NCBI RefSeq assembly: GCF_018687715.1
Contig: NC_056758.1
Coordinates: 22,982,501-23,046,500 of the forward strand
Direction: 5' to 3'
Origin: Carya illinoinensis
Lineage: Eukaryota > Streptophyta > Magnoliopsida > Fagales > Juglandaceae
DNA: 64,000 bases
Position numbers and translations under genes: made by a program. Below are positions 45,940 to 56,408 of this stretch, one piece after another (positions within the stretch are counted from its first letter, which is position 1; every line of letters starts with the position of its first letter). The notes beneath the pieces were generated by a model. The model was not told where the DNA came from, did no database searches, and was given only the letters and a program-made list of their open reading frames with translations.

Positions 45940-48075
45940 TGTGATGACCCCTTTTTATGTGTATTTTCACTGAAGGGTGGTTTTTAATTTAATTAATATA
46001 TTGGTTTATTTATTTTAAATTAATGTATTTTAAATTGGTTTTTAATTTAATTTAATTTATTTGATGTTGTGTTTTATTTCTTTTAGTTGTTTTGTGGTTT
46101 TTAATCTTTTTCGGCGGTTTGTTTCGTTTTCCCGGAGTGAGGATTGGACCTCATTTCTTTTCACATATTTTTCCTTTTCTCTTTTTCTTTGTTTTCTTTT
46201 TTTCTTTTTCCCTTCTTTTCTTTTCCTTCCTTTTTCTTTTTTCTTTCTTTTCTTTTTTTCTACCCTCTTCCCGCTCGAGCCCCCCTCGGTTTCTCTCTCT
46301 TCTCTCTCCTCACCCACGGCCGGAGCTGTTTTCAGCCCAGACCGCCGCCGCCGACCGGCGTGGCCGACACAGCCACCGGCGTTCGGTTCGTCCACCTCCG
46401 GCGCACCTCCCCACCGAAAACCACCCCCATCCGGCCGGCCGTTTCGCCGGAAAAGCCCTCCAAAGCCTCCACGGTTTTTCCTCCGATCCGCCGCCGTCGC
46501 TCCACCTCCGGCCACCATTTCTTCACCACTTCATCACCGGTCCCTTGCCGTCCTAACCCACCCATTTCCGGCCTCCAACGACCACCGGAATAGCTCCTAC
46601 GAGCTAGCTTTCCGTTTTGGGTAATCCGGCCATTTTCCGGCGATTCCGCCGCCACCCACGGCCAACCACCACTTCCAATAGCTTCACAACCATCCCTAGA
46701 CCATTCCCTATCAATTTCGTGTCCTAGTTTGTCCCCGTTCAAAAGTGGGTTTTTCAAACCCACGGCCACAGTGAATTTTCACTGTGACGTTGCTGTTTTT
46801 CCGCCGTTTGCAATGCCGCTTGTTTTCTAAAATTGCCATATAGCGCTGTAAGTATTTTCCAAACCCTATTTTCAGATTTTAATATATATTGCTCATTCAA
46901 TTATTTACTGTTGTTGGTTGTTGATTCCGGACTGAGTCCGAGGAGTTTCGGGGGTCGGATGGATGGAGGACGGAGTTGCCTGTTTTTTTGATTTATGATT
47001 GTTGGATTATTTTATTATGTATTGTTATGGCATTACATGGTGCATGCACGTGTGTTTGAGGATTTATGTGAAAAGCCTGTGTTTTGGTGTAAGTGTATTG
47101 CGGGTGCGTGTGTATCACGAGCCCAAGCCGGGATGGGTTATTATCTCGGTGGAGCTCCTCTGGTCACTCGGGAGCGGAATAAACTGAGTGATGTCCCCTG
47201 AGTTGTCGAGAGCGATGACGGGAGCGGGGCTAGGGGATGCTTGGCTACGAACGCGCCGGGCGCGGAACCGGGCATCGCCCTACTCACCGACTCCGTGGCC
47301 CTTCGCTGGCGAGGGCTAGAGGATGCTTGGCTACGCACGCGCGGGGTGCGGAACTGGGCATCGCTCGTTAGGTGTCACATGCGTGGTGGTACTCTACGGT
47401 GTGACACTGGAGCCAGGGTGTGCGGATGACCCCTAGGGAGGTCATGGTGCATACGGTTAAAATTGGATAATGGTTTATGAGGCCAAATGGGACTTTTGGC
47501 GTGGGCCAGATGGACTTCTGGCGAGATATTGGGCCAAATGGACTTTTGGCGGCCAAATGTGACTTTTGGCGTGTTTTTCGGTAAGGATGTGTTTTTGGGA
47601 CAAATGGGTTTTTGGCGTGTGTGGAAAACTGGTGTTTTATGGGCTTTGTGCATTGGGCATGGTTCATGCATCTTGTTTGAGTTTTATGTGTTTTTATCTG
47701 GTAGTGTTTGGGTTTTACTTACCTGCGGTACCATTCGTGGTTCCGTAGCTTTTGGTGCAGAGTTAGAGGACGAAGAGGAGGAGGCTGAGCCCGAGGATGC
47801 GGCTCCGCCGAGTTGCTGATGCTATCTTTTATATTTGTTAAAACTGTATTTGTGTTTTGTAATATTTTATCTATGTACGTTTTAAACAGCTTGTATTACG
47901 TTAAGAAAAATTCTGGTACTTAGTTATGACTTTCGTTATCCGCTGCGTGTTTCTCTGTACACATCTGTTGCCTTGCACACACTCGGCACCCGTCGATGGG
48001 ATGGTGACCCGGGTTGTCACCATCCGGACGTCTCAATTTCCCCGTGTTCGGGTGTGGGGATTTGGGGGCGTCACA
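45940..48075 (+). repeat. Gypsy-3 5' LTR
   Basis: TGTGATGACCCC...GGGCGTCACA, 2136 bp. Notable parts: long pyrimidine tract (46160-46265), paired palindromes (46745-46763 and the perfect CACAGTGAATTTTCACTGTG at 46767-46786), an 86-bp-period duplication (47235-47280, 47321-47366), GGCCARATG...TTTTGGC hairpin words (47482-47612) and the acidic-tail frame ending at 47819. Confidence 0.95.
47487..47819 (+). CDS. Candidate LTR-borne frame with acidic tail (Gypsy-3 5' LTR)
   Basis: 110 codons from an ATG at 47487 to TGA. The C-terminal part SVWVLLTCGTI ... ELEDEEEEAEPEDAAPPSC aligns with the same frame in other LTRs of the family. The N-terminal part overlaps the hairpin-word array and is not conserved. 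In the 3' LTR of the same element a TGA replaces the Trp codon of SVW. Translation is unproven; if the LTR transcript starts upstream, it would be a leader uORF. Confidence 0.22.
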   Translation: MGLLAWARWTSGEILGQMDFWRPNVTFGVFFGKDVFLGQMGFWRVWKTGVLWALCIGHGSCILFEFYVFLSGSVWVLLTCGTIRGSVAFGAELEDEEEEAEPEDAAPPSC

Positions 48076-48077
48076 GG

Positions 48078-48091
48078 TGGTATCAGAGCGG
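48078..48091 (+). promoter_or_regulatory. Gypsy-3 primer binding site
   Basis: TGGTATCAGAGCGG, exact methionine-tRNA primer site, two bases after the 5' LTR as in Gypsy-1. Confidence 0.95.
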
Positions 48092-48647
48092 TTTGGCTCT
48101 GGGTAAAACCACATGTCCCGTAGGCAGTACCTGAATGCTTTTTAAAAATTGTGTTTTAAAAATTATGTTAAGTATAGTTGTTTTATTTGTTTTATTTGTG
48201 TGAACTTGTTTGCTTGTTTTTATTTATTTAGTTATGTTATTGCATGCTGGTTTCTTTTGTTTCTTGCTATGTGGTTTGGTTTTGGTTCTTGGTTTTATGT
48301 TGTTGGTTTTTATTTGTTTTCTTAAAGGGGGTCAAAGGTTGTGTTGTGGCAGGAAAGTGGTATAATTGAGGATACTATTATTAGGCATGAACATTTAGCG
48401 TAGTAGGCTTGAATTTTGGGCGACGTGGTTTGTTTGTATGATGTTGAGGTCTGAAGGGAATGTCATGGTTTATAGGCAATCTTTGTAAGGTGGGAACTCA
48501 CGTAGCAATGAGGAGAGGAATTAGCTTTAAGTCGCTTAAGATGATTGAGGTCAAGGTTTTGTAGAATTTTTGTAACGAGGCTATAGTATAGGAAAGTGCA
48601 GGTTCAACGAACTTTAAGGAGGTGTTTAAGGGAATTTTATGTAAGGT
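48092..48647 (+). other. Gypsy-3 leader and degraded gag N-terminal region
   Basis: T-rich leader homologous to that of Gypsy-1 up to about 48360 (GGGGGTCAAAGGTTGTG). The gag start codon and the gag core that should follow are not present; about 290 bp of unrelated non-coding sequence takes their place. Confidence 0.6.
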
Positions 48648-49133
48648 TTGCGACCAGATTTATGCAAAATGGTAGTTTGCCACCGGATTACAACTTTTCA
48701 GGATTTAGTGGATGTGGTCACTCTTGTAGAGCGAGAGAATAATCTGAATATGGGCTCCCCTTCAGGACAAAAGAGGCGGAGTTTTACTGGTGAAGGAAGT
48801 AGTTCGGGTTCGCCTCAGAAGTTTGTTCAGTGGGCCGGGACTCGACCATAAGCAGCCTCGGGAGTGTGTATGGGAGGCCGAGTTCCAGTTTGTGGCAAAT
48901 GTAATAAAGCTCATGAGGGTGAGTGTCATCTGGGTAGTAATCAATGTTTTGAATGCGGTCAGACGAGGCATTTTGCTCGTGAGTGCCCTAGTCGAGTTCA
49001 AGAAAGCCGTGGAGCTCGTCGCAGTGGTAGAACTAACCAGAGCCATTTAGCTCGGGCTCGAATGTACGCAGTGACTCTTGGTACTGTTGGAGGCGAGGTT
49101 ACGGAGACTCAGAATGCTAGAGTCATGGCATGA
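48648..49133 (+). pseudogene. Gypsy-3 gag C-terminal remnant with zinc knuckles
   Basis: One frame with a TAA at 48849-48851. It reads MRPDLCKMVVCHRITTFQDL and VTLVERENNLNMGSPSGQKR, as in Gypsy-1 gag, then GGRVPVCGKCNKAHEGEC and CFECGQTRHFARECP (two knuckles), and RARMYAVTLGTVGGE. Similarity to Gypsy-1 stops at ...TQNARVMA*, which is where Gypsy-1 has the gag/protease intron donor. It may be an RNA-binding remnant, but the stop makes a functional product doubtful. Confidence 0.85.
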
Positions 49134-50598
49134 TCTGGGTGATCTTTTAGGGAAGTAGAATAATTGAGTTCTTTAGTTCCGAGGAGTTTACGAAATGGTC
49201 TATAGCGTAGTAGTTTGTAAGTTCAACAAATTTCAATGATAGATTTTATGAAATTTCATTAAAGTTTTAAAGTTTGGGGCCTTATAGATTTTAGGAAAAT
49301 AAGTTTATGGTAGTTAAGGCGTTAGGTTCGACAAGCTTTGGGGGGGAAATAATTAAATTTCGAGTTTTAGATTTCGTGATTCGGATGAATAATTTGGTGA
49401 CAATTGGGGCGTTAGATTTTACAAGCTTTTAAGGTGAATGTTTTTGATTAAAGCTACCAATCTTGAGAATTTCAAAAAAATGATTTATTATCTATTAATG
49501 TTTTAGAATTTGAAGGATTTGAGAGCCGATTTTTCTTTTATGGGATGTAAGTTCTTTGATCTTAGAGGTTCCGGAAAGATAATTCTTGTTTGATTTAAGG
49601 TTTTAGAATTGCAGAATTGAAGGACTGATTTATAATTGGAATTGAGTTCTTAGTTTTACAGACTTAGTGCTGTAGCTTGATCTACTCTAGTGAGTGATTA
49701 GTTTGTAACCTTTAAAATGGGGTTGATTAGAGTTGATTTGTTGATATGAAAATTTTTCTAGAGTAGATTTCTTTGAGGATTAGCGGTAATGATCTATTTC
49801 GTGTATTTCTTTGAGGATTGAAGATATCGAGCTAGTTTAGAAAATAATTATTGTTAACTCGAGGTTGTAGTGGTAGATTTTAGGAAATGATTCTATTGAT
49901 TCGAAAGATATAGGTCCATCAGGGTGTTGGAAATAGTAGATTTTGTGTTGGTATTGAATACGATTGAATTTGAGGTTATACGATCCGTAGACTTTTGGGA
50001 ATGGATTCTTAACAAGTTTAAAGTCATTCTCGGTACCAAACTTTAAGTAATGGCTAGTTGCTGATTTAAGGATATAGGTTGAGTAGATTCAGGAATGATT
50101 CTTGTTGAGTTGAGGATATAAGTCTAGGTGATGGAAATGTGATAATGGATCACTTATACGTTTGAATGATTTTTGGTGTTGGCTAAGAGTGCATGAGATC
50201 GATGAGTAGTAATGGTAAGTGCGTATGGATTTCGGGGAGTGCTGGTCCTAGTTTCAGCAATTTTTGGCTTGGTAGGGGTTGAAGAGGAATCTGTGTGATA
50301 ATATTAAATTCAAGAGATTTTGGCTCTGAGTCATTTGGTAAGTTGAACGGATTGTACAGTCGAATCGGGTTACCCATTGGAATGATGGTTTGAAATGACT
50401 GTTGTATTCATCCTGAGAATTAATTGCGACTTGAAGTCATAGGAATTTAAATTGGTGAGGCTATACTTTTTGGAGATCAAGTATTCAATTGGGAGTTGTC
50501 GATGATATGTATCTCTCAGTTATATTCAGAGTTGTATCCTGTATCTTTTTGGCGCTGGTGGTTGATCTTGCAAATTTCGAGGACGAAATTTGTTTTTA
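49134..50598 (+). other. Gypsy-3 interior of unknown origin
   Basis: About 1.46 kb with no usable frame on either strand and no recognisable pol similarity. Loose repeats of GATATAGGT/GTAGATTTTAGGAA-like words recur (49240-50130). The final part from about 50540 (GGTTGATCTTGCAAATTTCG) is homologous to the Gypsy-1 3' end. Confidence 0.6.
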
Positions 50599-50610
50599 AG
50601 GGGGGGAGGA
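50599..50610 (+). promoter_or_regulatory. Gypsy-3 polypurine tract
   Basis: AGGGGGGGAGGA immediately before the 3' LTR, nearly identical to Gypsy-1. Confidence 0.92.
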
Positions 50611-52775
50611 TGTGATGACCCGTTTTTACGTGTATTTTCACTGAATGGTGGTTTTTAATTTAATTAATATATTGGTTTATTTATTTTAAATTAATGTATT
50701 TTAAATTGGTTTTTAATTTAATTTAATTTATTTGATGTTGTGTTTTATTTCTTTTAGTTGTTTTGTGGTTTTTAATCTTTTTCGGCGGTTTGTTTCGTTT
50801 TCCCGGAGTGAGGATTGGACCTCATTTCTTTTCACATATTTTTCCTTTTCTCTTTTTCTTTTTTTTCTTTTTTTCTTTTTCCCTTCTTTTCTTTTCCTTC
50901 CTTTTTCTTTTTTCTTTCTTTTCTTTTTTTCTTCCCTCTTCCCGCTCGAGCCCCCCCGGTTTCTCTCTCTTCTCTCTCCTCACCCACGGCCGGAGCTGTT
51001 TTCAGCCCAGACCGCCGCCGCCGACCGGCGTGGCCGACACAGCCACCGGCGTTCGGTTCGTCCACCTCCGGCGCACCTCCCCACCGAAAACCACCCCCAT
51101 CCGGCTGGCCGTTTGGCAGGAAAAGCCCTCCAAAGCCTCCACGGCTTTTCCTCCGATCCGCCGCCGTCGCTCCACCTCCGGCCACCATTTCTTCACCACT
51201 TCATCACCGGTCCCTTGTCATCCTAACCCACCCATTTCCGGCCTGCAACGACCACCGGAACAGCTCCTACGAGCTAGCTTTCCGTTTTGGGTAATCCGGC
51301 CATTTTTCGGCGATTCCGCCGCCACCCACGGCCAACCACCACTTCTAATAGCTTCACAACCATCCCTAGACCATTCCCTATCAATTTCGTGTCCTAGTTT
51401 GTCCCCGTTCAAAAGTGGATTTTTCAAACCCACGGCCACAGTGAATTTTCACTGTGACGTTGCTGTTTTTCCGCCGTTTGCAACGCCGCTTGTTTTCTAA
51501 AATTGCCATATAGCGCTGTAAGTATTTTCCAAACCCTATTTTCAGATTTTAATATATATTGCTCATTCAATTATTTACTGTTGTTGGTTGTTGATTCCAA
51601 GACTGAGTCCGAGGAGTTTCGGGGGTCGGATGGATGGAGGGCGGAGTTGCCTGTTTTTTTGATTTATGATTGTTGGATTATTTTATTATGCATTGTTATG
51701 GCATTACATGGTGCATGCACGTGTGTTTGAGGATTTATGTGAAAAGCCTGTGTTTTGGCGTAAGTGTATTGCGGGTGCGTGTGTATCACGAGCCCAAGCC
51801 GGGATGGGTTATTATCTCGGTAGAGCTCCTCTGGTCACTCGGGAGCGGAATAAACTGAGTGATGTCCCCTGAGTTGTCGAGAGCGATGACGGGAGCGGGG
51901 CTAGGGGATGCTTGGTTACGAACGCGCCGGGCGCGGAACCGGGCATCGCCCTACTCACCGACTCCGTGGCCCTTCGCTGGCGAGGGCTAGAGGATGCTTG
52001 GCTACGCACGCGCGGGACGCGGAACTGGGCATCGCTCGTTAGGTGTCACATGCGTGGTGGTACTCTACGGTGTGACACTGGAGCCAGGGTGTGCGGATGA
52101 CCCCTAGGGGAGGTCATGGTGCATACGGTTAAAATTGGATAATGGTTTATGAGGCCAAATGGGACTTTTGGCGTGGGCCAGATGGACTTCTGGCGAGATA
52201 TTAGGCCAGATGGACTTCTGGCGAGATATTGGGCCAAATGGACTTTTGGCGGCCAAATGTGACTTTTGGCGTGTTTTTCGGTAAGGATGTGTTTTTGGGA
52301 CAAATGGGTTTTTGGCGTGTGTGGAAAACTGGTGTTTTATGGGCTTTGTGCATTGGGCATGGTTCATGCATCTTGTTTGAGTTTTATGTGTTTTTATCTG
52401 GTAGTGTTTGAGTTTTACTTACCTGCGGTACCATTTGTGGTTCCGTAGCTTTTGGTGCAGAGTTAGAGGACGAAGAGGAGGAGGCTGAGCCCGAGGATGC
52501 GGCTCCGCCGGGTTGCTGATGCTATCTTTTATATTTGTTAAAACTGTATTTGTGTTTTGTAATATTTTATCTATGTACGTTTTAAACAGCTTGTATTACG
52601 TTAAAAAAAATTCTGGTACTTAGTTATGACTTTCGTTATCCGCTGCGTGTTTCTCTGTACACATCTGTTGCCTTGCACACACTCGGCACCCATCGATGGG
52701 ATGGTGACCCGGGTTGTCACCATCCGGACGTCTCAATTTCCCCGTGTTCGGGCGTGGGGATTTGGGGGTGTCACA
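50611..52775 (+). repeat. Gypsy-3 3' LTR
   Basis: 2165 bp, TGTGATGACCCG...GGGTGTCACA. It has one additional 30-bp unit GGCCAGATGGACTTCTGGCG... near 52176-52235 relative to the 5' LTR, and scattered substitutions. Palindrome at 51437-51456. Confidence 0.95.
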
Positions 52776-52780
52776 AGACC

Positions 52781-54555
52781 AAAGCCAGTTCTGTTATTAG
52801 CTGCATTCAAGTCTGCATCCCAGATTATTTTGATAGTGTCCATAGGAGGAGGAATCCATATAGAGAATTGGTCTTGAACGTGCTGGGTCCTGTTCTTAGA
52901 CTCACCCTATGCAGCTTTAAAGTTTTCCAAGGAGTTGACTGCCTACCTAGCAACTTGGGAGGGATGTGTGAAGGAATTCTCAAAAAGCATACAATTCCTT
53001 CTCTGCCATATACTTTAGCTGTCATAGAGAATAAGGCCAACAAATCCTAGTTGGAAATAGCATTGAACTTCTCCACCAAACTTTTAAAATCACCTGCACT
53101 ATTAGAGCTTTTTTAAAAAGCTTTAGGACCTTGATTCCACACATCCATAGCTGATGGACAGTTCCATAATGCATGGGTGGTTGACTCTTCCTCCTTATCA
53201 CATATAGGACACAGAGGGGAATCCACAATATTCTTCTTATACAGATTCAACCTAGTAGGGAGTGACTTTGAAGCTTCTAGCAGCAGGTCCAATTCTTAAT
53301 ACAAGGTACCTGATGTGAGGACTACCCCTTCTATGAATCCACAAGCTCTTTCTATTTATGATAAGCACTCCTTACTGAGAACTGTCCATCCTTTGTATCT
53401 AGCCATATCAGTTTGTCTCTGGCACCAGTCACACTTATAGGGATTTTAAAGACAGTTTCAGCTATTTCAGGACCAAGAGTAGATTGTACCAATTCTCGAT
53501 TCCATTGTTTTATCTCCACATTTATCAGTTTAGCAACTCGAGCTTCTGCATTCAAAACCTAGACTGGAGATTGGACCATGAAGCTTGAAGGTCGAGGCAG
53601 CCACTTGCAGTTCCATATTTTTGTATCCTGACCATTGCCTATCCTCCAAATTGAACATTTTTCTAGAAGACCCCTTGCTGCACAAAGGCTTCTCCATATA
53701 AAGGAAGGTCTTGCTCCCACTTTGGCCTGAAAGAACTCAGAGTTAGGAAAGTAATTTGTTTTAAAAACCTTGAAAGCCATAGAATTGGGATATTGGATGA
53801 GTCCCCAGCCTTGCTTTGCTAACAAGGCCATGTTGAAACTTTCAAAGTCTCTGAATCCCAAGCCTCCTGCCCCTTTTGCTTTTCCCATTTGATTCCAAGA
53901 GACCCAATGCACCTTCTTTTCATGGTTCATATAGCCCCACCAGAACTAATGCATAACTCGATTAAATTCATTAAGCAAGGACTTGGGCAATCTGAAAACT
54001 CCCATACAGTATGTTGGCAAGGCTTGTATGACAGCTTTTAATAAGATTTCCTTCCCTACTTGTGATAAGAGTTTAGTTTTCCAGTTGTTGATCCTACTTC
54101 TCATCCTGTCCAAAATTCCCTTGAATGCAGCATATCTTGATCTTCCTATGAGGGCAGGAAGTCCAAGATACTTCACATAGGAGGCAGTGGAACGAGTACC
54201 AACCAAGCTCAGAATATATTCTTTAGTAGCCTTTCTAATATTGGCACTAAAGAAGATAGAAGTCTTGGCTTTGTTGAGTTGCGCCCAGATGCATGTTCAC
54301 AGATGCCAATAATTCTATTAAGGGCTGCCCACTCCCTAGCATTGGTCCTACAAAAAGAAGACTATCATCTGCAAAAAAGAGATGGTTAATGCTTAGTTTG
54401 CCTCGTGAGATGGGAAGCCATGTATATCCTTGATAGTTTCAGCATGAAATAGCAAGCTACTAAGCACTTTAGAGACCAGGATAAAGAGGTATGGAGAGAG
54501 GGGATCCCCATGTCGAATACCCCTATATGGAACAAAACTTTCTTGAGGGACTCCA
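52781..54555 (-). pseudogene. LINE ORF2: RNase H start, zf-RVT region and RT C-terminal half
   Basis: Read right to left: RT catalytic motif FADDS at 54361-54375 (LFFADDSLLF), then KYLGLPALIGRSRYAAFKGI and NNWKTKLLSQVGKEILLKAV (54206-53946), WWGYMNHEKKVHWVSWNQM and GGLGFRDFESFNMALLAKQG (53930-53700), zf-RVT-type WLDTKDGQFSVRSAYHK (53352-53420), a linker, and the RNase H beginning MDTIKIIWDADLNAANNRTG (52840-52790). Several stops and at least two shifts interrupt it. Domain order matches L1-type plant LINEs with a C-terminal RNase H. Confidence 0.88.
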
Positions 54556-55110
54556 TTAATAAGTATAGAGTATGATACTGAGGATATACATGGTCTGCTT
54601 CAAAAAAACCCATTCCACCCTATCATATGCCTTACTCATATCCAACTTGACAGTCATGAAACCTTGCTGCCCCTTCCCTTTTGTTTTCATAGAATGCAAG
54701 GTCTCGAAAGCAACCATAACATTGTCCATGATCATCCTGCCAAGCACAAAGGCACTTTGTGTGGAAGAGATGATTTGGGGGAGGATGGTCTTAAGCCTGT
54801 TGGACAGCACTTTTGAAACAATCTTGTAGAGCACATTACATAGAGAGATGGGCCTAAAATCCAACACAGTTTGGGAGTTCTTTAGTTTAGGGATTAAAAC
54901 CACAAACGTGTCATTGATTGGCTCTAAGTCCCCTCCATGATTCAGGACCTCTAGGACAGCTTTAGTGACTTCACCACCTACCACATCCCAATGGGATTGG
55001 TAGAAGATGGTTGGAAAACCATCTGGGCCAGGAGAGCCTAGAGGGTTCATCTGAAATAAAGCTTGCTTGACCTCCTCAGGAGTAAAAGGCCTCATAAGGT
55101 CCTTGTTCAT
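54556..55110 (-). pseudogene. LINE ORF2 reverse transcriptase, N-terminal half
   Basis: Strong plant L1 RT signature: FTPEEVKQALFQMNPLGSPG, PDGFPTIFYQSHWDVVG, FVVLIPKLKNSQTVLDFRPI, SLCNVLYKIVSKVLSNRLK, STQSAFVLGRMIMDNVMVAF and FMTVKLDMSKAYDRVEW with the first catalytic Asp. A shift near 54600 leads into the FADD part. Confidence 0.95.
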
Positions 55111-55836
55111 TTCCTCTGTAACTCTAGGCTGAAGGTGACTTAAGCAACCATCAATACCCGTAGGGTTAGAGGAAGTGAAGAGGGTTTGATAGTGATGACA
55201 GAATGCCTCAGCTATACCTTCCCTATCATTAATAATTCTTCCATCCTCAAGTGCTAGCTTAGTAATCTCATTATTAAGTTTTCTTTGATTAGCACATCTG
55301 TGGAAAAACTTGGAATTCGTATCCCCATCTCTCAGCCACTTCTGTTCAGCTCTTTGCTGCCATCTGAGACTTTCCTCTTCTAGTAGCCTGTCAATATCCT
55401 TCTACAGGTTCTTGATCTCCATGGTGTTTGAGCCAAGGTTTGAGTTCTGTAGAGAAGATAGTTGGTTCAACTTAGACTGAGTGTCCTTTCTGGTTTTATG
55501 AAAAGATAGTTGGCTCCACTATATGAGAGATTCCCTGCACATGCCTAAGTTTTCCTAGACTGAGTTCAAATAGGACATCTACTGAGGAGGCTTAGAAAAC
55601 CAACTGGACTGGATGGTAGTCCTGCACTCCTCATGCAGGTTCCAGCTGGCTTCAAATCTGAAAGAATTCTTCCTACCCCCCTTCTCATGAACCAAACCCC
55701 TCCACCCACTTTGCAAGTTTATCAGGATAGGTCTGTGGTTTGAGGTGTGGGCTAGAAGGCCTTGGATTCTACACTGAGCAAATAACTCAGTCCCTAATAG
55801 GTTACCAAATACATGATCAAGCCTTTCCTTAGTGAA
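55111..55836 (-). pseudogene. LINE ORF2 linker between endonuclease and RT
   Basis: Broken coding sequence. Readable traces include a WLRDGDTNSKFFH-like segment (fwd 55290-55340, KFFHRCANQRK) followed by NEITKLALEDGRI, both normal just upstream of the LINE RT. No continuous frame remains. Confidence 0.7.
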
Positions 55837-56408
55837 CTAACTTCCCTCACGATTGTTACTCCAAGTAAATTTAGGCCCTACAAAGCCTAAGCCACTCCAA
55901 CCACAACAATCCACAGCTTGTCTGAACTGTTCCATCTGGTGATAAGGTCTACAGGCAGCTCCATACTTCTCATTTTGATGTAGAACTTCATTGAAGTCTC
56001 TAGAGCAAAACCAAGCCTGTTCACTCTTTGGTTGTAGCAGCCTCAAAAGCTTCCAACTATCTGGTCTATTAGCAGTAAAAGGAGAACCATAAAAACCAGA
56101 TAACAGCACCTCTTTTCCTGAGGCTTCATGTTCCAAGACCATTGAAATATGGTGCTGTGAGTAAGACTCCAGATTGAACTCAGATGTGCCATTGCATAGA
56201 AGGGCAAGGCGCCACTTAATCCTTTACTATCCAGTACAAAACTAGAATCAAAACCCAACTTATCCCTCACTTCCTCAACCCTTCTCCTACCACACTTGGT
56301 TTCCATCAAGAAAACAAACTTGGGCCACTTAGTCTTCACTAGTAAATGAAGCTCTCTAACTGTACGGGGGTTCCCAAGCCCCCTACAGTTCCAACTAAGG
56401 CCTATCAT
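55837..56408 (-). pseudogene. LINE ORF2 endonuclease
   Basis: ATG at 56406-56408. MIGLSWNCRGLGNPRTVREL and FVFLMETKCG (catalytic Glu near 56302) are the start of the apurinic-like endonuclease that nicks the target site. A shift near 56130 leads to LLSGFYGSPFTANRPDSWKL, WFCSRDFNEVLHQNEKYG (usual GDFNE appears as RDFNE) and GFVGPKFTWSNNREG. It overlaps ORF1 by four bases (ATGA). Confidence 0.92.

Larger units (their letters stand above)
45940..52775 (+). mobile_element. Gypsy-3: short non-autonomous Tekay-family element
   Basis: 6836 bp with a perfect 5-bp duplication AGACC (45935-45939, 52776-52780). LTRs 45940-48075 and 50611-52775 are nearly identical; their length difference is mostly one 30-bp unit. 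The primer site and polypurine tract are intact. The 2.5-kb interior keeps only a gag C-terminal remnant with zinc knuckles; protease, RT, RNase H and integrase are absent. LTR termini, primer site, leader, zinc knuckles and 3' end all resemble Gypsy-1, so it could have been mobilised by proteins of such a relative. It splits the LINE RNase H domain. Confidence 0.93.

Noticed and set aside
47482..47612. CRISPR-like array because of regularly spaced short palindromic words
   Set aside because: Words are degenerate, spacing is irregular, copies are few, and the context is a plant LTR.
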